The notes beneath the pieces were generated by a model. That model searched no databases, was not told where the DNA came from, and saw only the letters and a list, made by a program, of their open reading frames with translations. DNA of 13,131 nt from Nonlabens sp. (GTDB taxonomy: Bacteria > Bacteroidota > Bacteroidia > Flavobacteriales > Flavobacteriaceae): NCBI GenBank assembly GCA_023301395.1, contig JALZUY010000154.1:1-13131 (forward strand). Direction: 5' to 3'. Positions 1-7,156 of the stretch are shown in pieces. Within the stretch, counting starts at the first letter, position 1, and every line of letters starts with the position of its first letter. The position numbers were made by a program, and so were the translations under genes.

Positions 1-494
1 TCTTTTTGATAGTTTGCATCTAAACCTTCTGAGACAATAGTTTTACCTTCATTATCCTCAATTTGTTTTACTCTCAAGAGTTTTTGAAGAATCAAATCAG
101 TTAATGAGCTTACACGCATATCTCGCCATGCTTCACCATAGTCATGATTCTTATCCATCATTAATTGCTTAGTGACAGCAACATGCTGGTCATATAATTC
201 TAGCGACTCTTCAAGTGATAAATCAGGTTGTTCCACTACTCCTTTTTCTAGTTGTACTAGTGCCATTATGGAGTAATTGATAATTCCTATGAATTCGCTT
301 TCTTGTCCTTCATCTACTTTTGACTCAGTTAGAGTTTGTAATCCACGTATGCGTTGTGCTTTGATAAAAATCTGATCCGTAAGAGATGGCAATCTTAATA
401 TGCGCCAGGCACTACCATAGTCTTTCATTTTCTTAGTAAAAAGATCTCTACATGTGGTAATCACGGCATCATATTGCTGACTGGTCTGGGACAT
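1..494 (-). CDS. DUF1599 domain protein, 3' end cut by window edge
   Basis: The minus strand reads open from an ATG at 494 to the window edge, giving 164 complete codons (starts MSQTSQQYDAV). The protein holds two copies of one motif: DYGSAWRILRLPSLTDQI near residues 25-42 and DYGEAWRDMRVSSLTDLI near residues 118-135. This internal duplication is what I know of DUF1599, a Bacteroidota family of about 180 residues usually annotated as a nucleotide-modification-associated domain of unknown biochemical role. Probably only 10-20 residues are missing. It is divergent from folP across a 56-bp gap (495-550), an arrangement I associate with this phylum. No signal peptide or membrane segment is visible, so it is probably cytosolic. 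The family assignment is firm; the function is not known. Confidence 0.88.
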   Translation of the reverse strand, partial: MSQTSQQYDAVITTCRDLFTKKMKDYGSAWRILRLPSLTDQIFIKAQRIRGLQTLTESKVDEGQESEFIGIINYSIMALVQLEKGVVEQPDLSLEESLELYDQHVAVTKQLMMDKNHDYGEAWRDMRVSSLTDLILQKLLRVKQIEDNEGKTIVSEGLDANYQK

Positions 495-550
495 AAACGG
501 GTAATATTTTGCGTAAATTTCGGCTTTAAATTTCAAATAACCATATTTTA

Positions 551-1381
551 ATGCATACCATCAATTGTAACGGCAGGTTAATAGATCTTTCTAAACCTAG
601 AGTTATGGGAATAGTTAACGTTACACCAGACTCTTTTTATGATGGCGGCAAGCTCAAAACTGATGTCGATTTATTACAGCAAGTATCAAAAATGCTCTCT
701 GATGGCGCAACTTTTATAGACATAGGTGGCTATAGCTCTAGACCTGACGGAACTGACGTTTCTATTGAAGAAGAATTAAGCAGAGTTATTCCTATGATTG
801 ATTTACTTAAAAAGGAATTTAAAGACCTTAATTTAAGTATAGACAGTTTCCGCGGCAGCGTGATGAAAAAAGCCATAGAACATGGAGCAAATATTGTAAA
901 TGATATAAGTGCTGCTATGCTGGATGATACTGTTCTTGAAACCGTTGCGCAACATCAAGTTCCATATATAATGATGCACATGCGTGGCACTCCACAAACG
1001 ATGAAATCATTAACTAACTATGCTAATTTACTTCAAGAAGTGAACTATTATTTCTCTGAACGTATTGCTGCCGCAAGAGTCGCTGGAATAAATGATATCA
1101 TCATAGATCCTGGTTATGGGTTTTCAAAAACAGCAAGCCAAAATTTTGAATTACTAAAACAACAAGAATTACTGCTTGCTCATAACGTGCCATTACTTGC
1201 AGGAGTTTCCCGCAAATCAATGATTTACAAAACGCTAAACACAACCGCTGCTCATGCTTTAAATGGGACAAGTGCATTACATATGGTTTGTTTACAGAAT
1301 GGTGCATCTATATTGCGAGTGCATGATGTAAAAGAAGCAATGGAAGTGATTGCTTTACAGAGCATGCTAAATTCAAATTAA
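551..1381 (+). CDS. folP: Dihydropteroate synthase
   Basis: FolP condenses 7,8-dihydropterin pyrophosphate with p-aminobenzoate to give dihydropteroate, the sulfonamide-sensitive step of folate synthesis in the cytosol. The 276-residue length is normal for this TIM-barrel family. All signature loops are present in order: MGIVNVTPDSFYDGG (19-33), DGATFIDIGGYSSRP (51-65), SIDS with Asp98, NDIS (117-120), MMHMRGTPQTM (141-151), DPGYGFSKT (186-194), GVSRKS (218-223) and RVHDV (256-260), which supply the pterin, pyrophosphate and pABA contacts. The loop reading DSFYDGG has Tyr where many homologues have Ser; I regard this as a lineage variant. The ATG at 551 places the first beta-strand motif at the usual distance. 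The diadenylate cyclase gene follows 27 nt downstream on the same strand, so the two are probably cotranscribed. Confidence 0.97.
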   Translation: MHTINCNGRLIDLSKPRVMGIVNVTPDSFYDGGKLKTDVDLLQQVSKMLSDGATFIDIGGYSSRPDGTDVSIEEELSRVIPMIDLLKKEFKDLNLSIDSFRGSVMKKAIEHGANIVNDISAAMLDDTVLETVAQHQVPYIMMHMRGTPQTMKSLTNYANLLQEVNYYFSERIAAARVAGINDIIIDPGYGFSKTASQNFELLKQQELLLAHNVPLLAGVSRKSMIYKTLNTTAAHALNGTSALHMVCLQNGASILRVHDVKEAMEVIALQSMLNSN

Positions 1382-1408
1382 AACCTATTTTTACAAAAAC
1401 TGACTAAA

Positions 1409-2185
1409 GTGGAGTTACCAGATTTTAGAATTCTTGATGTCATAGATATTATTCTTGTAGCAGGAATTATTTTCTATCTGTATCGTTTAGTGAAAGGAAC
1501 TCCAGCAATCAAGATTTTTATAGGTATTGTAATTATTTATTTAATTTACAGTATCACGAGTTCCTTAAAAATGGAACTATTAAGTCGTGCTTTTGATGCC
1601 TTTGCAGGTGCTGGTGTGATTGCTGTTATTGTTGTATTCCAGCAAGAAATCAGGAAATTTTTACTCATGCTGGGCTCTACAAATTTCACATCTCGAAGTG
1701 GTTTTCTCAAGCAGTTGCGCTTTTTAAAAGATGATGCTGACACTGCACATACCGCAATTGATCAAATTGTAAAGGCTTGTGATGAAATGTCTAAGACTCT
1801 TACTGGAGCACTTATCGTTATTAAACGAGATGGCTCATTGGAATTTGTTAAAAATACTGGTGATGCACAAGACATCATCGTTAATGCGTCTATTATTAAA
1901 AGTATTTTCTTTAAAAATTCACCTCTACATGATGGTGCGATGATTATTGAAGGTAATAAAATTACAGCAACACGTGTAATCCTTCCCGTTTCTGACAACC
2001 GTAGTATCCCACAACGGTTTGGGTTAAGACACAGAGCTGCTGTAGGTGTTACAGAACGTAGTAATGCGATTGCGATTGCAGTAAGTGAAGAAACAGGACA
2101 GATCTCACTAATTAATAATGCCGAATTTGAAACATTTGAGAACCTAGAAGACTTATCTGTTAGGATTAAAAAACATCTTGAGTGA
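1409..2185 (+). CDS. cdaA: Membrane diadenylate cyclase (CdaA/DacA type)
   Basis: Enzymes of this family condense two ATP into c-di-AMP, a second messenger that in other bacteria controls potassium and osmolyte uptake and cell-wall homeostasis. The 258-residue protein has three N-terminal transmembrane segments (about 11-28, 33-52 and 64-84), a short linker, and a cytosolic DAC (DisA_N) domain. The catalytic and ATP-binding motifs are intact: DGA at 175-177 in SPLHDGAMIIEG, and RHRAA at 207-211 followed by VGVTERSNAIAIAVSEETG. The start is GTG at 1409, which keeps the short pre-TM1 segment seen in homologues. Unlike the Firmicutes operon there is no cdaR or glmM partner here. The stop codon overlaps the GTG start of the next gene (2182), implying translational coupling to a DUF3667 protein. 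Confidence 0.95.
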   Translation: MELPDFRILDVIDIILVAGIIFYLYRLVKGTPAIKIFIGIVIIYLIYSITSSLKMELLSRAFDAFAGAGVIAVIVVFQQEIRKFLLMLGSTNFTSRSGFLKQLRFLKDDADTAHTAIDQIVKACDEMSKTLTGALIVIKRDGSLEFVKNTGDAQDIIVNASIIKSIFFKNSPLHDGAMIIEGNKITATRVILPVSDNRSIPQRFGLRHRAAVGVTERSNAIAIAVSEETGQISLINNAEFETFENLEDLSVRIKKHLE

Positions 2186-2982
2186 AAACCTGTAAAAACT
2201 GCACCACTAGGTATACAAATAAATTCAACTATTGCCCCAATTGTGGCGCAAAATGGCTGGACTATAGACTTACATCTCGCAAAATCACAGCCGAGTTTAC
2301 CGAGCGTTATTTAGGAACTGAGAATGTATTTATGAGGACCTGCATTACTCTTTTTAGATATCCCGAAGATGTCATAAACGGTTATATCACAGGACAGCGC
2401 AAGAAGTATGTAAACGTGATTAATTTTTACTTTATAAGTTTAACACTTTTTGGAGCACATATATTTATTACTAAAACGGTAGCTCCAGAACTATTAGGTC
2501 TAGAAGGCATTACAATCAACAGTAAAAATTCTGCAGAGTATATCACTAAGATATTTGACTACATGGGATTTATCACCTCATTATTAGTACCTTTCTATGC
2601 GGTTGCCGCTTGGGCTATTTTTTATAAGAAGAAATATAATTTTGTAGAACACCTTGTGGTATTCGGTTATGTATATAGTATTGGAAATATTCTTTATTTT
2701 CTATCTACACCTATCTTACTACTTACATCTATAAACTTTTTCAATTTTTCTTCTTTTACCTCTATTCTTATATTTATTCTTACAGCTTGGTATTATAAAA
2801 GAATTTTTGCTTTATCCTTTTGGAACGCAACATTTAAAGGTGTTCTACTTACTACTCTTTCTACTTTAATTTCATTTGCTATAATGATAATCGTAGTAAT
2901 AATAGGAGTTATATTCATTGCATACTTTAGCCCTGAAACGCTAGAAACATTAAATTCAAACCTCAATGGAAAGGAACTGTAA
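2182..2982 (+). CDS. DUF3667 zinc-ribbon membrane protein (first copy)
   Basis: This 266-residue protein belongs to the Bacteroidota family DUF3667, whose function is unknown. It begins with a probable zinc ribbon (Cys4, Cys7, Cys18, Cys21 in CxxC-x10-CxxC spacing, ending in CGAKW). A conserved juxtamembrane stretch, FRYPEDVINGYITGQRKKY (58-76), comes next, then about five hydrophobic segments (roughly 77-97, 128-147, 158-181, 187-205, 218-250). A second family motif, KKYNFVEH, lies near 150-157. The GTG start lies inside the cdaA stop (GTGA, 4-nt overlap), so its translation is probably coupled to the cyclase. The ribbon at the extreme N-terminus supports that start, since any later start would delete it. 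The ribbon is expected on the cytosolic face. A sensing or partner-binding role is inference only. Confidence 0.85.
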   Translation: MKTCKNCTTRYTNKFNYCPNCGAKWLDYRLTSRKITAEFTERYLGTENVFMRTCITLFRYPEDVINGYITGQRKKYVNVINFYFISLTLFGAHIFITKTVAPELLGLEGITINSKNSAEYITKIFDYMGFITSLLVPFYAVAAWAIFYKKKYNFVEHLVVFGYVYSIGNILYFLSTPILLLTSINFFNFSSFTSILIFILTAWYYKRIFALSFWNATFKGVLLTTLSTLISFAIMIIVVIIGVIFIAYFSPETLETLNSNLNGKEL

Positions 2983-3823
2983 AAATTGTCGAAGCTTAGT
3001 ATATGCTGGAAAAACTTATTGCTCGGACTGTGGTGCAAAGTGGATTGAAAAACGAATCACATTACGTAATGTAGGTGAAGATTTTGCAGACATGTACGTA
3101 GGTGTAGACACTAAATTTGTACGCACCTTTATAGACCTTTTTAGAAAACCAGAAAATGTAATCATGGGTTACATAACCGGTCGTCGTATGAATTATGTAG
3201 ACGCTGTGCGCTACTTATTACTTTCCTTATTTGTAACCGGAGCCTTTATGTTTATCATGAAATTCATGGATATAAACATGATGGAGATAATGGATCTTGA
3301 AAGTTTATATAAGGAAATGGGCTACTCTCAAGAAAGGATTAATGCCGAGCTTAAAATGCAGCAAAAAATTCAAGAGGTCCAATCTAAATACTTGAGTATT
3401 ATAATTTTTGCTTCTATGCCTATAATGGCTTTAATAGGTAAAATAACATTTTGGGGTAAAAAGTATTTTAATTTTACCGAGCACGTAGTGTTTTATATGT
3501 ATACATATAGTCACATAGTAATCGCGACTAATTTTATATCAATTCCTCTTTTATTATTGAGTCCTTCTTCATTCATTTACTGGAGCTTTATGTCCTATGT
3601 AATTATGCCATTATATATTACGTATTGTTATAAAAGATGTTTTCAATTAAGCTGGCAAGAAGCTATTTTAAAAATGTTGATCGCTTTAATGGTAATGGTT
3701 GTGACAACCATAGTAATTACTATAGTGGTAGTGATTTTAGGGTTTCTAATTGCTCTTATTTATAAAAAAATAATTGATCCATCATGGGATCTTGGAACAC
3801 TATTTCCTGCAGCTATCAAGTAA
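2966..3823 (+). CDS. DUF3667 zinc-ribbon membrane protein (second, divergent copy)
   Basis: This is a 285-residue paralogue of the preceding gene, starting at an ATG 17 nt before that gene's end. It keeps the ribbon (Cys5, Cys8, Cys19, Cys22, again ending CGAKW), the juxtamembrane motif FRKPENVIMGYITGRR (60-75), and the KKYFNFTEH motif near 165-173. Hydrophobic segments lie at about 80-98, 143-162, 174-198, 201-220 and 230-265. It differs from copy one by a charged, Met- and Gln-rich stretch at about 100-140 between the first two membrane segments, and by a short C-terminal tail. Sequence between the shared motifs has diverged widely, so the duplication is old. The two may form a heteromer, which is inferred from adjacency and overlap alone. 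It ends the plus-strand run; the next gene is convergent. Confidence 0.84.
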   Translation: MERNCKNCRSLVYAGKTYCSDCGAKWIEKRITLRNVGEDFADMYVGVDTKFVRTFIDLFRKPENVIMGYITGRRMNYVDAVRYLLLSLFVTGAFMFIMKFMDINMMEIMDLESLYKEMGYSQERINAELKMQQKIQEVQSKYLSIIIFASMPIMALIGKITFWGKKYFNFTEHVVFYMYTYSHIVIATNFISIPLLLLSPSSFIYWSFMSYVIMPLYITYCYKRCFQLSWQEAILKMLIALMVMVVTTIVITIVVVILGFLIALIYKKIIDPSWDLGTLFPAAIK

Positions 3824-3834
3824 ATAAATTAGAA

Positions 3835-3854
3835 TACGCTTTCGCGAAAACGTA
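3835..3854. repeat. Imperfect copy of the dispersed CGCTTTCGCGAAAGCG palindrome
   Basis: TACGCTTTCGCGAAAACGTA forms a 10-bp-arm palindrome with one flaw: A at 3850 where the perfect copy at 7672-7693 has G. Read as plus-strand RNA this is a C-A mismatch; as minus-strand RNA it is a G-U wobble, so the hairpin is better in the minus direction. It sits between the convergent ends of the second DUF3667 gene and the ABC exporter gene. It is the only strong hairpin there, but no T-run follows on either strand. Confidence 0.8.
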
Positions 3855-3875
3855 ACTCAATAAAGCAAATAACTA

Positions 3876-5663
3876 TTAAGCAACCTCATCTTTTGCAAAC
3901 TGGACTTCGTAGAGGTTCTTATAATAACCGTTAGCCTTTTGTAATAATTCACTGTGTGATCCTATCTCTACGATGTTACCAGAATCCATTACGATGATTT
4001 TGTCTGCTTTTTTAATAGTGGCAAGTCTATGAGCTATAACTATTGAAGTGCGCCCTTTTGTAATCTTATCAGTAGCGTCTTGAATTAACTGCTCACTGTA
4101 ACCATCTACAGAGCTCGTTGCCTCATCCAGCACTAGAATACTAGGATTTGAAACATAAGCTCTTAGAAACGCAATTAACTGGCGCTGTCCAGAGCTTAAC
4201 ATAACACCACGCTCCTTAACGTTATAATGATAACCACCTGGAAGCGATGATATAAATTTATGTACTCCTATTTCCTTAGCAGCATTTACGACATCATCCT
4301 CTGTAATACTAGAATCGTTAAGCGTAATGTTGTTTAAAATAGTGTCTGCAAACAAGAATACATCTTGTAACACCACAGCAATTTCAGATCGTAAACTACC
4401 TAAATCATAAGCGGTTGTATCTGTTCCATCAATAAGGATTTTACCGCTATCTATTTCATAAAAACGAGACAGTAAATTGATAATGGTTGATTTACCAGCA
4501 CCTGTTGCTCCTACTATCGCTACCGTTTTACCTGACTCTACATTAAAACTTATTCCCTTCAATACCAGTTCATCATCCACATAACTGAATTTCACATCTT
4601 CAAAAGAGATTTCTCCTTTCAAGTTATTTGCTTGAATGCTACCGTTGTTTTCAATAGTTGAATCTGTATCAATAATTCCAAAAACGCGATTTGCAGCCAC
4701 CATTCCCATTTGAAGTGTATTGAACTTATCTGCTATTTGTCTAAGCGGCCTGAATAGCATTTGAGCCAGCGTGATAAACATGATTATAGTACCTATGCTC
4801 AGTACTCCATCATCACTTTGCATTGCACTATCTGCAACTATAAGTTTAAAACCCACAAAAGCAATCAGCGCAATGGTAATGCTAGACGCCATCTCAGCAA
4901 TAGGAAAGAAGATCGAATTGTACCATACGGTCTTTACCCATGCATTTCTATGTTTATTATTAATCTCTTTGAACTCTTCATACTCCACTTTCTCACGGTT
5001 GAAAATTTGAACTATTTTCATACCGGTCACTCTTTCTTGAACAAAAGAATTTAAATTACTCACTTGATTGCGCACATCTTCAAACGCCTTTTTCATAGCC
5101 TTTTGAAAAACTCTCGTAGCATATAAAATGAATGGCATTACTATTAAAGAAACTAGTGTTAACTGCCAGCTTTTATAACCCATAAAAGCTAGTACTACCA
5201 GCATTTTAAGCAAGTCTGAAATAATCACAAATAGTCCTTGAGAAAAAATACTAGCTATGGTTTCTATATCACTTACAGCACGAGTCACTAATTTTCCTAC
5301 CGCACTAGTATCAAAGTACTTCATCTTAAAACTCAACATGTGACTGAAAAGCTTTAACCTTAAATCTCTAATCACTTGTTGACCTAACCAGTTTGCATAA
5401 AAGATAAAAGAGAACTGTAGCAATACTTCTAAGAGAAGTACTCCTAGCATAACACAGATTACTATATAAATACCACCTAACTTTTGAGGTATGATGTAAT
5501 CATCTATCAGGATCCTGATCAACTCTGGCATAACGACTGATAGTCCAGCAAGAAGAATAGCAGATAGTGCTACAAAATAGTAGGTACCTTTATAAGGTTT
5601 TGTATAAGAGAGTAATCTCCTAAATAAATTAAAATTGAACGCATTACCCGTAGTAGATGCCAT
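3876..5663 (-). CDS. ABC exporter, fused membrane and ATPase domains (MsbA/LmrA-like type)
   Basis: This 595-residue half-transporter should act as a dimer in the inner membrane, using ATP to export a lipid or drug-like substrate; the real substrate cannot be read from the sequence. The N-terminal domain has six membrane segments (roughly 27-47, 63-90, 141-162, 166-183, 258-276, 290-305). The ATPase domain starts near 350 and has an A-loop Tyr361, Walker A GATGAGKST (385-393), Q-loop VLQD (431-434), signature LSSGQ (489-493), Walker B ILVLDE (509-514), D-loop SSVD and H-loop His545. The signature has Ser in place of the first Gly of LSGGQ; all catalytic residues remain, so it should be active. 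It is the last gene of a minus-strand operon, 2 nt after the stop of the small membrane protein gene. Calling it msbA would over-reach. Confidence 0.93.
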   Translation of the reverse strand: MASTTGNAFNFNLFRRLLSYTKPYKGTYYFVALSAILLAGLSVVMPELIRILIDDYIIPQKLGGIYIVICVMLGVLLLEVLLQFSFIFYANWLGQQVIRDLRLKLFSHMLSFKMKYFDTSAVGKLVTRAVSDIETIASIFSQGLFVIISDLLKMLVVLAFMGYKSWQLTLVSLIVMPFILYATRVFQKAMKKAFEDVRNQVSNLNSFVQERVTGMKIVQIFNREKVEYEEFKEINNKHRNAWVKTVWYNSIFFPIAEMASSITIALIAFVGFKLIVADSAMQSDDGVLSIGTIIMFITLAQMLFRPLRQIADKFNTLQMGMVAANRVFGIIDTDSTIENNGSIQANNLKGEISFEDVKFSYVDDELVLKGISFNVESGKTVAIVGATGAGKSTIINLLSRFYEIDSGKILIDGTDTTAYDLGSLRSEIAVVLQDVFLFADTILNNITLNDSSITEDDVVNAAKEIGVHKFISSLPGGYHYNVKERGVMLSSGQRQLIAFLRAYVSNPSILVLDEATSSVDGYSEQLIQDATDKITKGRTSIVIAHRLATIKKADKIIVMDSGNIVEIGSHSELLQKANGYYKNLYEVQFAKDEVA

Positions 5664-5665
5664 AT

Positions 5666-6130
5666 TTATATTAGTAAGTGTGCGATATTAGATCGCAATT
5701 CTTCTTCTTTTTGTGTACCGATAATAAATTGTTTATCGTCAGTTTTAATGTGTAAACCTTTAGAATCTCTCAAATTATAAGCAGTTCCATAGTCTGTCCG
5801 TAGTCTAATTCCCCATCCACCTATAAATCCATAATCGATTACTTGAGCATGGTTAAGTTCTCTCCAATTGAATTCCTTTTTTACAAATGGAAAGAAATAA
5901 ACTATAATTTTCTCATTTGTAATGCTCGTAGTCATTCTAATGGTTAAAAATAGAACCAAAATAAGAGCCACAATAACACTTGTGATAAGTTTATCAATAG
6001 TCAATTGACTTACTAGGTTTTCCTTAAAATTGAACTGTAATAAAGGCACAAAGGCTAGACTTATGATAATAAGCCATAACCACCATTGATTAAAGCGTTG
6101 CTTTTCTTGAAAAATTATTTTATCGTTCAT
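5666..6130 (-). CDS. Small two-helix membrane protein, possible PH-like domain
   Basis: I recognise this as a widespread but uncharacterised Bacteroidota protein type, not as a named gene. It has 154 residues. A short cytosolic N-terminus (FQEKQRFNQWWLWL) leads into a first membrane helix at about 16-32, and a second lies at about 47-64. The C-terminal half is soluble and beta-rich, with NEKIIVYFFPFVKKEFNWREL, then GGWGIRL (104-110) and QFIIGTQKEEEL (134-145). That pattern resembles bacterial PH-like domains that follow paired helices, but this is a fold guess. Its ATG overlaps the truA stop (ATGA, 4 nt) and its stop is 2 nt from the ABC exporter start. The tight packing suggests cotranslation with both neighbours and perhaps a link to the exporter. 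Confidence 0.8.
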   Translation of the reverse strand: MNDKIIFQEKQRFNQWWLWLIIISLAFVPLLQFNFKENLVSQLTIDKLITSVIVALILVLFLTIRMTTSITNEKIIVYFFPFVKKEFNWRELNHAQVIDYGFIGGWGIRLRTDYGTAYNLRDSKGLHIKTDDKQFIIGTQKEEELRSNIAHLLI

Positions 6131-6882
6131 AAAAATAATTCCTCTGGATAATGAATTTTGGTTAGAAACAATCCACCTGCTGGAGCGCTAGCACCAGCAT
6201 TACTTCGGTTTTTTGAAGCAATGATTTCATGCATATCCTCTACCTTCTTTTTACAATACCCTATATCGAGTAAAGTGCCTACTATAGCTCTTACCATGTT
6301 TCGTAAAAAACGATTTGCTGTAATATGAAAAATTATTTTGTGTTCTTTGAACTCAAAATGAGCTTCGGTAAGATCACAAATAAAGGTGTTCACATCAGTA
6401 TTAGTCCTTGAGAAACATTCAAAATCTTTGTATTCTAGTAATATAGAAGCCGCTTGTTGCATTAATTCAAAATCTGGCTTTCTAAAAAGAACATAAGCCT
6501 GCTGGATTTGAAAAGGATCAGGTCTCAATAAAAAATGATATTCATAAGAACGTTTTGTAGCGTGAAAACGAGCATGAGCTTTTTCAGTAACTGGCTTCAC
6601 ATTGTATACCGCAATATCTTTAGGTAACCATCTATTCATTCTATAAACAAGATGTTCTAAATCTATTTCGCCTCCATAAACAAAATGAGCGACCATACAT
6701 GCAGCATGTACACCAGCATCAGTTCTTCCAGCACCTTGAATAGCCACTTTTTCACGCAACATTTTATTCAATCCATCCTCAAGAACCTCTTGTACAGTTA
6801 TACTTTGCGGTTGTCGCTGCCAGCCATGATAGTTAGTACCATCATAAGCCAGTTCCATAAAATAACGTTGTTTCTCCTGCAT
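6127..6882 (-). CDS. truA: tRNA pseudouridine synthase A
   Basis: TruA isomerises uridines 38-40 in the anticodon arm of many tRNAs. Motifs, numbered from the ATG at 6882, are LAYDGTNYHGWQRQP near 11-25, the catalytic loop GAGRTDAGVHA (about 50-60, nucleophile Asp55), RFHATKRSYEYHF (about 105-117), FLRNMVRAIVGTLLDIG (about 192-208) and GASAPAGGLFLTKI near the end. An in-frame GTG at 6888 would add two residues. I prefer the ATG because the GTG overlaps the last base of an exact TAnnTTTG box (6888-6895), placing transcription start at or very near the ATG. The resulting length of 251 is normal. It is the first gene of the minus operon; its stop overlaps the next start. Confidence 0.94.
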   Translation of the reverse strand: MQEKQRYFMELAYDGTNYHGWQRQPQSITVQEVLEDGLNKMLREKVAIQGAGRTDAGVHAACMVAHFVYGGEIDLEHLVYRMNRWLPKDIAVYNVKPVTEKAHARFHATKRSYEYHFLLRPDPFQIQQAYVLFRKPDFELMQQAASILLEYKDFECFSRTNTDVNTFICDLTEAHFEFKEHKIIFHITANRFLRNMVRAIVGTLLDIGYCKKKVEDMHEIIASKNRSNAGASAPAGGLFLTKIHYPEELFL

Positions 6883-6887
6883 TGACA

Positions 6888-6895
6888 CAAAGATA
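6888..6895 (-). promoter_or_regulatory. Bacteroidota -7 promoter box for truA operon, probably leaderless
   Basis: The minus strand reads TATCTTTG, an exact match to the Bacteroidota -7 consensus TAnnTTTG. The ATG at 6882 begins five bases after its final G, about where transcription would start, so the mRNA would have almost no leader. No convincing TTTG/TTG lies 19-21 bp upstream, which lowers confidence. The same octamer serves the divergent gene at 7157. Confidence 0.6.
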
Positions 6896-7005
6896 AAGAA
6901 TAAGAGGTTAGACCGCTACGCTTCATAGAATATAGAATCAAGACTATATAACAACAAACTGGCTCATTATCGCTATACTTAACTTTGCTCACAACAGACG
7001 AACCA

Positions 7006-7043
7006 TATTCATAGATACGTACTTAAGTCTGCATCTATGAATA
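7006..7043. repeat. 11-bp perfect inverted repeat between divergent promoters
   Basis: TATTCATAGAT (7006-7016) and ATCTATGAATA (7033-7043) are exact reverse complements separated by 16 bases, which contain the small palindrome ACTTAAGT (7021-7028). The element lies in the 274-bp gap between truA and the phosphoesterase gene, with nothing coding visible around it. It could be a protein-binding site or a hairpin in an unannotated transcript; no T-run follows on either side, so it is not an intrinsic terminator. Confidence 0.6.
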
Positions 7044-7144
7044 ATAAAATCAATAGTCGATAGTCACGAGACTTTGCATAAGCAAGGACGAGAAGTCGGT
7101 CGTTTTTTCAACTCAAAGATTCATGAACTAATCAACTCACTAAC

Positions 7145-7152
7145 TATCTTTG
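7145..7152 (+). promoter_or_regulatory. Bacteroidota -7 promoter box for the phosphoesterase gene, probably leaderless
   Basis: TATCTTTG exactly matches TAnnTTTG and is followed after four bases (AACT) by the ATG at 7157. Transcription would begin at or within a base or two of the start codon. The -33 position 19 bp upstream reads CATG, a poor match to TTTG. The mirror-image arrangement at truA, using the identical octamer, makes chance less likely. Confidence 0.6.
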
Positions 7153-7156
7153 AACT

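Noticed and set aside
495..550. Divergent promoters between the DUF1599 gene and folP
   Set aside because: The region is AT-rich with partial matches such as TAAATTTC (527-534), but neither strand has an exact TAnnTTTG with a matching -33 element, so no site is called.
4761..5054. Plus-strand ORFs of 97 and 79 codons within the ABC exporter
   Set aside because: They are antisense shadows of a well-supported gene, overlap each other in two frames, and show no recognisable domain.
6798..6992. 64-codon minus-strand ORF overlapping the start of truA
   Set aside because: It is a shifted frame of the truA N-terminus and promoter, with no family resemblance and Cys-rich chance composition.
7088..7108. 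ACGA/TCGT stem followed by six T as an intrinsic terminator
   Set aside because: The stem is only about four base pairs with an eight-base loop and no defined upstream transcript; noted only as a possible end of a hypothetical small RNA.
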